A stretch of DNA of 64,000 bases. Source: Corbicula japonica (lineage: Eukaryota > Mollusca > Bivalvia > Venerida > Cyrenidae). This document shows, piece after piece, positions 57,636 to 64,000 of this stretch. Position 1 is the stretch's first letter. Each line of letters opens with the position of its first letter. Under the pieces are notes generated by a model, which did no database searches, was not told the origin of the DNA, and saw only the letters and a list, made by a program, of their open reading frames with translations. The stretch covers positions 1 to 64,000 of the forward strand of contig JAZAYU010000694.1 of NCBI GenBank assembly GCA_038501625.1. The letters are read 5' to 3'. A program made the position numbers and the translations under genes.

Positions 57636-57721
57636 AAAAAATATATACATGCATTATCTCTTTCAAAAGACTTTGGTCTTGAGTTTTACGTAATAAAATG
57701 TGTCTTTACCGGCCTAAAGGC

Positions 57722-59378
57722 TTTCTTATCCAGGCAGTAATTTCGTTATGAATGGAGGTTTTTAAAGAAAACTTGACACAAATGTTCACCATGACAGGGC
57801 GGTGTGTTGCGTATCATGCCCATACCTGTAGGTCAAAGGTGGAGGTCACTGTTACTAAAAATAGAATTGTACGGGCTGTAACTTTGTTATGAATTGAGGT
57901 ATTTCAAAATAACTTTGCACAAATGTTCACTATGACAAGACTATGTAATTTGTCCGCACAATAACCAAGCCTGTAAGTCCAAGGTCAAGATCACTGTTAC
58001 TAAAAATGGAATTTCTTGTCATGGTTGTAACTTCATTATGAATGGATGGATTTCAAAATAACTTGACACAAATGTTCACCATGACAGGGAGGTGTATCGC
58101 GTACCATGCCCATGCCTGTTGGTCAAGGTCACTGTTAAAAATAGAATTCTCTTGTCCGGGCTGTAACTTCGTTAGGAATAGAGTGATTTCAAAATAACTT
58201 GACGCAAATGTTCATCATGACAAGATGGTGTGTCGCATACCATGCCCATGCCTGTAGGTCCAAGGTCAAGGTCACTGTTACTAAAATAGATTTTTTGTCA
58301 GGGTTGTAACTACATTAGGAATAGAGTAATTTCAAAATGACTTGGCAGAAATGTTCACCATGACAAGGTGGTGAGTGGTGTACCATGTCCATGCCTGTAG
58401 GTCCAAGGTAAAGGTCACTGTTATTAAAAATAGAATTTTCTTGTCCGGGTTATAACTTTGCTTTGAATAGAGGGTTTTTAAAATAACTTGGCACAAATGT
58501 TCACCATGACAAGGCGTTGTGTTGGATACATTACCCATGCCTGTAAAGGTCAAGGTCCCAGTTACTAAAACTTGAATTTATTTGTTCAGGCTATAACTTC
58601 TTTATGAATGAAGGGATTTCAAAATAACTTGGCACAAATGTTCCATATAATATTGCATTGCATTACCACCAATTTCTTCACAGACTTTTCGGAATAAGAG
58701 GAAAACACATCGTCGGATACCCACGTCGTATCCATTACGTTAGCACTTCATTCATACGCCGTGGGATTATTGACTGTCTAGACGTCGTACTCATGAATAA
58801 TTAATGCGGCATTTCATTGGTTCCTTGTCCTCTCACACACGGAGCAATCAGCCAATGAAACGTCTCGTTACAAAACGGTTACAAGCGTAGCACGCCGTAT
58901 TCAGTCGGTTAATTCCAATCTGGTCAAACATGCTCGTAAAATCTGGCGTGTTTACCTTTCTATACGATTTTTTGTTAATAATTTGTGTTCGACAGGCATC
59001 ACAAATGTTAGATATGGGCGCAGCCATTTTCAAGTAGTATTCGTTTCCAACCTTTAATTGAAGAGTATTCGCCGCCGTAACGAGCCGTTTCATTGGTCAG
59101 CTTATGAATATTCATATCGGCTGAAACGAAAATACTGCAGTCGATTAACCCATGGCTTGTAACGTAGCGTGAGTGTAGTAAAAGGCATGGGTGTCCGATG
59201 ATGGAGGAAAACAGTGCCACAAATACAAATAATTTACTTGATCTTCAAGTTTATGCATATGCTTATAATTACTCGCACATCACTGTCTTTGAAATGCTAT
59301 TATTCCCATCATTGCACGTGAGTTTCTGAAAACGATGCATAGCGGGGGCATCCGTGACCTATGGACACTTTTCTAGTT
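57722..59378 (+). repeat. Duplicate of 39014-40173 (S1 array and its right end)
   Basis: Near-identical to the CHST15-like intron segment through GCGGGGGCATCCGTGACCT and TTTTCTAGTT, apart from small indels and one 496-bp insertion. Confidence 0.93.
58708..59203. mobile_element. 496-bp non-autonomous transposon, Mutator-like
   Basis: Absent from the sister copy at 39999-40008. The target GAGGAAAACA is duplicated (58698-58707 and 59204-59213). Ends CATCGTCGGATACCCACG and CATGGGTGTCCGATGATG are imperfect inverted repeats, with further similar blocks inward (CCAATGAAACGTCTCGTTAC on one side, its relative on the other). A 9-11 bp target duplication is typical of Mutator-like elements. No transposase. 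Confidence 0.85.
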
Positions 59379-59628
59379 TCATTAAAAAGGAGGTATTTTG
59401 CAAAAAACACACGGATATTTAAGTTACTGTATCTTATTTCTTTGCATCAGTTGGCTTAATAGATTATGTTTCTCCTTCTATACATCCAATTAACTTCTAA
59501 ATTGGACATCCAAATAATCTGTTTGATACTTTAATGTTAAACATTATCGATCTCATAATTATGTAGGAAATAGGAGATAGCATTGATCTCTGTGCAAAAA
59601 TAACAACATCTTCCCGCTTTATCAAATT

Positions 59629-59876
59629 AAGGCACGCCACGGGAAAAGGTACCTTCGGGCAGTTGACGTCAATCCTTGAAACGACGTCATAAAGTTGAGC
59701 AGACGACATTAATTATTATGCAATTCGCGGAAAAAAAAATTTATTGTCAAAATATGTAACAAAATCACTGTTTTGTTATGAGAAAATAATAGACATTTGA
59801 AAGTTCTTTCTAAACATAGTAACAACAAAATGACATAAAAATGACTGAAGGTACCTTTTTTTCCGTGGTGTGCCTC
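59629..59876. mobile_element. MITE family M1 copy C
   Basis: 248 bp, AAGGCACGCCACGGGAAAAG ... TCCGTGGTGTGCCTC. The ends are more diverged than in copies A, B and D and no exact target duplication is seen. Confidence 0.88.
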
Positions 59877-59937
59877 CAATAGTCCAGATAGTGTAAAATT
59901 GTGTTGCAAAAATGATTTCAGTCTTTCGTTTAGGTTA

Positions 59938-60144
59938 CTGTGGTATCATTATATTTCGCGCGGGTTTAATTTTCGCATTTTTCGCGCTACGACAAGAGCG
60001 CGAAATTCAACCCCAGCAAAATAAAACAATTTAACAGTGTTTCTTAAAAGGAAAATACAGTTGCGCAAATAAATGCCCCAGCGAATTTGTTATTTACGCT
60101 TTGTGCGCGAAAATTCGTCCCCGCGAAATTAAATGATACCACAG
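59938..60144. mobile_element. MITE with CTGTGGTATCAT ends
   Basis: 207 bp, CTGTGGTATCATTATATTTC ... AAATGATACCACAG, flanked by TA on both sides. GCGCGAAATT / AATTTTCGCG words repeat inside. Confidence 0.85.
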
Positions 60145-60227
60145 TACTGTCATATTGTTGGAGAACTACAAAAGAAAGCTGTCTTTATTATACAAGAACA
60201 AAATACACAACACACTTTGAGTCTAGG

Positions 60228-60376
60228 GTCCAAGGTCATAAAACTATGTTTTGAGATCAGTCTCAAACCTCAAGGATCTTATTGGCCTGAAAAAGCGACT
60301 GGTCGCCATTTAAGCCAATCAGATGCTTGAGATTTAAGACTGATCTCCAGATTAAGGTTAATGATCTTGGGCACTG
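60228..60376. mobile_element. Foldback MITE, family F1 copy 5 (diverged)
   Basis: GTCCAAGGTCATAAAACTAT ... TTAATGATCTTGGGCAC; the same plan as the other copies but with many substitutions. A further scrap is at about 60660-60720. Confidence 0.8.
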
Positions 60377-60723
60377 ACTAGATTAAAACTATGATAATTA
60401 ATTATTTTAAAATCAAAATCGAGGTATTCGTACATTTGTATTATGTGGAATCAAAAAGTTTTAAATAGAACAAGTTCGGAACTTTATCAAAACATATCAG
60501 TTAATCTTGTATTTTGTATTTTGATCTACAAATAACTTGTCAGATGTACAATTTAATCTATAACTGACTACGGCGTGGTGAGGTTTAGTAAACCATTTTC
60601 TTCTTAGTTCATAAGAAATCTAGGTCTGACTTAAATAATTTTATTTTGTACACAGAAATCTTGGCACAGGATAATGAAACTAAATCAGGAGACCAGTCTC
60701 AAATCTCAGTTTTATAATAATGG

Positions 60724-61433
60724 ACCGTTGAGTTGACAGGTGTGCTTCTGTAATGTAACACAATATAATGACAGTTGAGTTGACTGGTGAGTTTCTGTTA
60801 TGTAACACAATATAATGACAGTTGAGTTGACTGGTGAGTTTCTGTTATGTAACACAATGTAATGACAGTTGAGTTGACAGGTGTGCTTCTGTAATGTAAC
60901 ACAATGTAATGACAGTTGAGTTGACTGGTGAGTTTCTGTAATGTAACACAATATAATGACAGTTGAGTTGACTGGTGAGTTTCTGTAATGTAACACAATA
61001 TAATGACAGTTGAGTTGACTGGTGAGTTTCTGTTATGTAACACAATGTAATGACAGTTGAGTTGACAGGTGTGCTTCTGTAATGTAACACAATATAATGA
61101 CAGTTGAGTTGACTGGTGAGTTTCTGTTATGTAACACAATGTAATGACAGTTGAGTTGACAGGTGTGCTTCTGTAATGTAACACAATATAATGACAGTTG
61201 AGTTGACTGGTGAGTTTCTGTTATGTAACACAATGTAATGACAGTTGAGTTGACTGGTGAGTTTCTGTTATGTAACACAATGTAATGACAGTTGAGTTGA
61301 CTGGTGAGTTTCTGTTATGTAACACAATATAATGACAGTTGAGTTGACTGGTGAGTTTCTGTTATGTAACACAATATAATGACAGTTGAGTTGACTGGTG
61401 AGTTTCTGTTATGTAACACAATGTAATGACAGT
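60724..61433 (+). repeat. 47-bp minisatellite, about 15 units
   Basis: Unit TAACACAATATAATGACAGT plus TGAGTTGACTGGTGAGTTTCTGTTATG. Two variants alternate: CTGGTGAGTTTC and CAGGTGTGCTTC; also AATATAATG and AATGTAATG. The minus strand has long open frames because no frame of the unit contains a stop there. Confidence 0.95.
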
Positions 61434-61639
61434 TATCTACCATTTGAACTCATGCGGACAAACCAAGCTGATAATGTTTCAGTTAATTAGCAAAATTAAC
61501 ATGATAAATTAATTTGGTCATTCACAAAAGAACGATCAAAACATTCAAAGTAGAAAAATAATACATTCTTATAAACACACAAAAAACAACATAAAATAAC
61601 AAAATAAATTAAAACAGCCGCAATAACTTTAAGCTGATG

Positions 61640-62215
61640 GGTGGGCTGGAGTTCACAAGACAAATTGTACTTGTTGTGTAATATGAGAACCTGTTGGGGC
61701 AAGTGTGAGGTTGGTGCACCGTTTAAACCCCAAGAGGCAATCTGTTTTGCTACTGACCGTTCAAAATGAAATATGCATATCAGGAATGGCCACATCCAGC
61801 ATACACAGCCTCCCCACACAGCCAAAAAGTAGAGGAAAAGAAAGCATGGTATAACAATAATCAGTTTCAAAATGGACGCCACAAAAAATAACGAAAGTGA
61901 GAACCAGAGGGTTTACCGCCTTGGAACGGTCAGTGGCAAAACAAAATGCCGCTGGGGGTTTAAACCAGGTTGTAGGGTGAACCAACCTCACACTTGCCCC
62001 AGCAGGTTCTCGTATTACAAAACAAGTACAATTTGTCTTTGTGAAATAACTCCAACCCATCCATCAGCTCAACAATGTTGCATGCAAAAGAACACAAACA
62101 TATAAACATAAGAATTTAATAGCATTGCAAAGCCAAAGGGCGGGTACTCAATGATATTACCGAGACCAGAGCCCCTGGAGTAAAATCAGCAAGAACACGA
62201 TGACAGGGATAAAAG
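61640..62215. repeat. Dispersed repeat family R1, inverted pair
   Basis: 61640-61770 and 61915-62060 are inverted copies of each other (GCAAGTGTGAGGTTGGT and ACCAACCTCACACTTGC). The right copy extends to the ACCGAGACC...AACACGATGACAGGG tail shared with 53.9 kb. Confidence 0.8.
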
Positions 62216-62219
62216 AAAC

Positions 62220-62341
62220 AAATCGAGCTTCTAGGTTCTTTTGAGAAAAGACCGTTGAAAGACTGTAACCCCAATAGTTCTCTCTTTCGTTAATTGTTTG
62301 TGGCGTCTTTTTTTTAAATTGACATACTTATAACCAACATG

Positions 62342-62373
<32 letters not shown>

Positions 62374-62690
62374 TCTTTTTCGGTGCGTGGGGAGGCAGTG
62401 TTTTATGCGTGTACCGATACCTGATATGCATATTTCACTTTTTTAAAGGTTGTATCTACGTATCTACTTATTTCTAATGCTTTATTGGCATACGTGTATC
62501 AAATCCGAGTCCAAATCCTTTTTATTACCAAGTGACAACACATTGAAAATGTATCTACATGGAGCCAAGTACAATTAGAAAATCCACCTCACCTTTTAAC
62601 AATAAAACTTAGGTATACATCATATTAATAGAAAGTGATATAATATAGTTTTGGTACACAAATGACACACTTTATAGGTAAGCTAACTAA
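62220..62690. other. Non-coding, with a CT-rich microsatellite and R1 tail
   Basis: CTCTCTCTCTCTTTCTCTC at 62341-62375 and a CCTGATATGCATATTTCAC tail at about 62410. No gene. Confidence 0.5.
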
Positions 62691-62693
62691 TAC

Positions 62694-64000
62694 ATGCATC
62701 TGACCTGTTTGATATCCAAATTGTGATAACTTTAATGACATAAAATATCTTCAAAGTTTGTAATTAGTTAAGAAATCAAAATCAGTTTTGAATTAAAAAA
62801 AGCGTCGGTGTTACAGCTTCAGTTTTGTTGAAACATTTACTTTGCCAAACACAATTGAGGCACGCCACGGGAAAAGGTACCTTCGGTCCTTTTTATGTCA
62901 TTTTTATTGTTACTATATTTAGAAAGAACTTTAAAATGTTTATTATTTTCTCATAACAAAACAGTGATTTTGACAATAGAATGGTATTTTTTTCCGCGAA
63001 TTGCATAATAATTAATGTCGTCTGCTCAACTTTATGACGTCGTTTCAATGATTGACGTCAACTGCCCGAAGGTACCATTTCCCGTGGCGTGCCTCAATTG
63101 TTTTACATGCTTTCAGACGGCGATTTTCCTCATGCAACATCTTACGGGGTTTATATCTGACAGCTTGTTCGTTTTTCTAGAGATTGCAATGATGTTCAAG
63201 ATTTCAATAAAAGTTATAATAGTATTTGCGTAACAGAAAACAGGTTATCGCTGTCACAAATTAAGTAAAACCTTTTGCAAGTTTTATCGCCGATGCCCAG
63301 AATAAATTAATTAAATACAGGTGCAGTTTAAAATCACTATTGCAAAAAGGTATTTCACAGCCATATTTATAGGTTTAATTTATAGCGCTCTGCAGGCCTG
63401 GTGATTAACCCATCTAGAGTTGATCGATAAGCTTTTTATCCCCCTGGTGATTAACCCATATAGAGTTGATCGATAAGCTTTTTATCCCCCGCCGATGAAA
63501 TCGGGAGGGGGATATTGTTTTGGCGTTATCCGTCCGTCACGTCGTCACGGTGTCACGGTGTCACGTCGTCACGCTGTCCGTCCGAATTTCGTTTCCGGGC
63601 TATTTCTCTGCAACCACTGTATGGATTTCAATGAAACTTTGTGGGAACTATCAGTACCAAGAGGAGATGCGCACGTCGTCGTCTTGTTTCGGTCAGACCA
63701 TTTAACTCAGAGTTATGGTCCTTTGATAACCTATGCATTATGTATATAGAGCAGTATTCGTTTCCGTGCTATTTCTCAGGACCTAATAAATGGATTTCAA
63801 TGAAACTTGCTAAAAACCATCTATACCGAGAGGAGATGCGCATATCGTGGTCTTGTTATGGTCAGACCATTTAACACAGAGTTATTGCCCTTTGATAACT
63901 TATGCATTATGCATATAGAGCAGTATTCGTTTCCGCGCTATTTCTCTGTAACTAGCGGATGGATTTCACTGAATCTTTCTGAGAACCATCAACATCAACA
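62694..64000 (+). repeat. Duplicate of 42017-43337 (MITE M1, hairpin leader, S2 monomers)
   Basis: Near-identical over at least 1.3 kb and cut by the window edge. It contains MITE copy D, the two GGTGATTAACCCAT units, the hairpin and three 169-bp monomers. Confidence 0.95.
62857..63095. mobile_element. MITE family M1 copy D
   Basis: 239 bp, same AATT flanks as copy B. It was duplicated with its surroundings rather than inserted independently, and lacks about 12 bp (TTACATATTTTG region). Confidence 0.9.

Noticed and set aside
60712..61278. Repeat protein encoded by the 47-bp minisatellite
   Set aside because: The period is not a multiple of three, so the peptide changes at every unit; no other gene features are present.

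Overview
The window is AT-rich, intron-bearing animal DNA dominated by repeats. Three things point to a mollusc, most likely a bivalve: a carbohydrate sulfotransferase 15-like gene split over many exons; a lectin-like pseudogene joining a thrombospondin repeat to a C-type lectin domain; and long arrays of tandem repeats introduced by short hairpins, of a kind I associate with bivalve genomes. The species cannot be named from the sequence. No bacterial operons, CRISPR arrays or complete virus are visible.

Layout. 1-4.3 kb holds a short Tc1/mariner derivative with very long inverted arms and a second inverted-repeat element. 5.3-6.65 kb holds two unrelated, adjacent 42-bp minisatellites, followed at 6.67-7.5 kb by an intronless, stop-riddled TSP1 + C-type lectin pseudogene. 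8.4-12.5 kb is a decayed L1/Tx1-like LINE on the minus strand, with a MITE inside its endonuclease and a hairpin element at its 3' end. 13.4-14.2 kb holds a second LINE fragment and a tRNA-derived SINE head. 16.8-25 kb is gene-poor DNA with several non-autonomous transposons and foldbacks. 25.9-30.8 kb holds an 85-bp satellite, degenerate repeated copies of an exon-like segment on the minus strand, and a 1.7-kb transposon inserted cleanly into the satellite.

34.86-49.06 kb is the only recognisable host gene: seven exons of a CHST15-like Golgi sulfotransferase on the plus strand. It keeps the PAPS-binding PKSGTT motif and the RNPVDR-LYSDY segment, but two of its exons carry frameshifts and an acidic residue conserved in the human protein is lysine. 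Its 8.8-kb third intron is almost entirely tandem arrays (about 148-bp and 169-bp monomers).

49.9-64 kb holds a GA-rich tandem duplication, a 500-base assembly gap, four more tandem arrays (86, about 63, 3 and 47 bp), and second copies of two pieces of the CHST15 intron. One of these copies carries a 496-bp insertion with a 10-bp target duplication that the other copy lacks. The genes do not form a pathway; most of the sequence is the product of transposition and tandem amplification.
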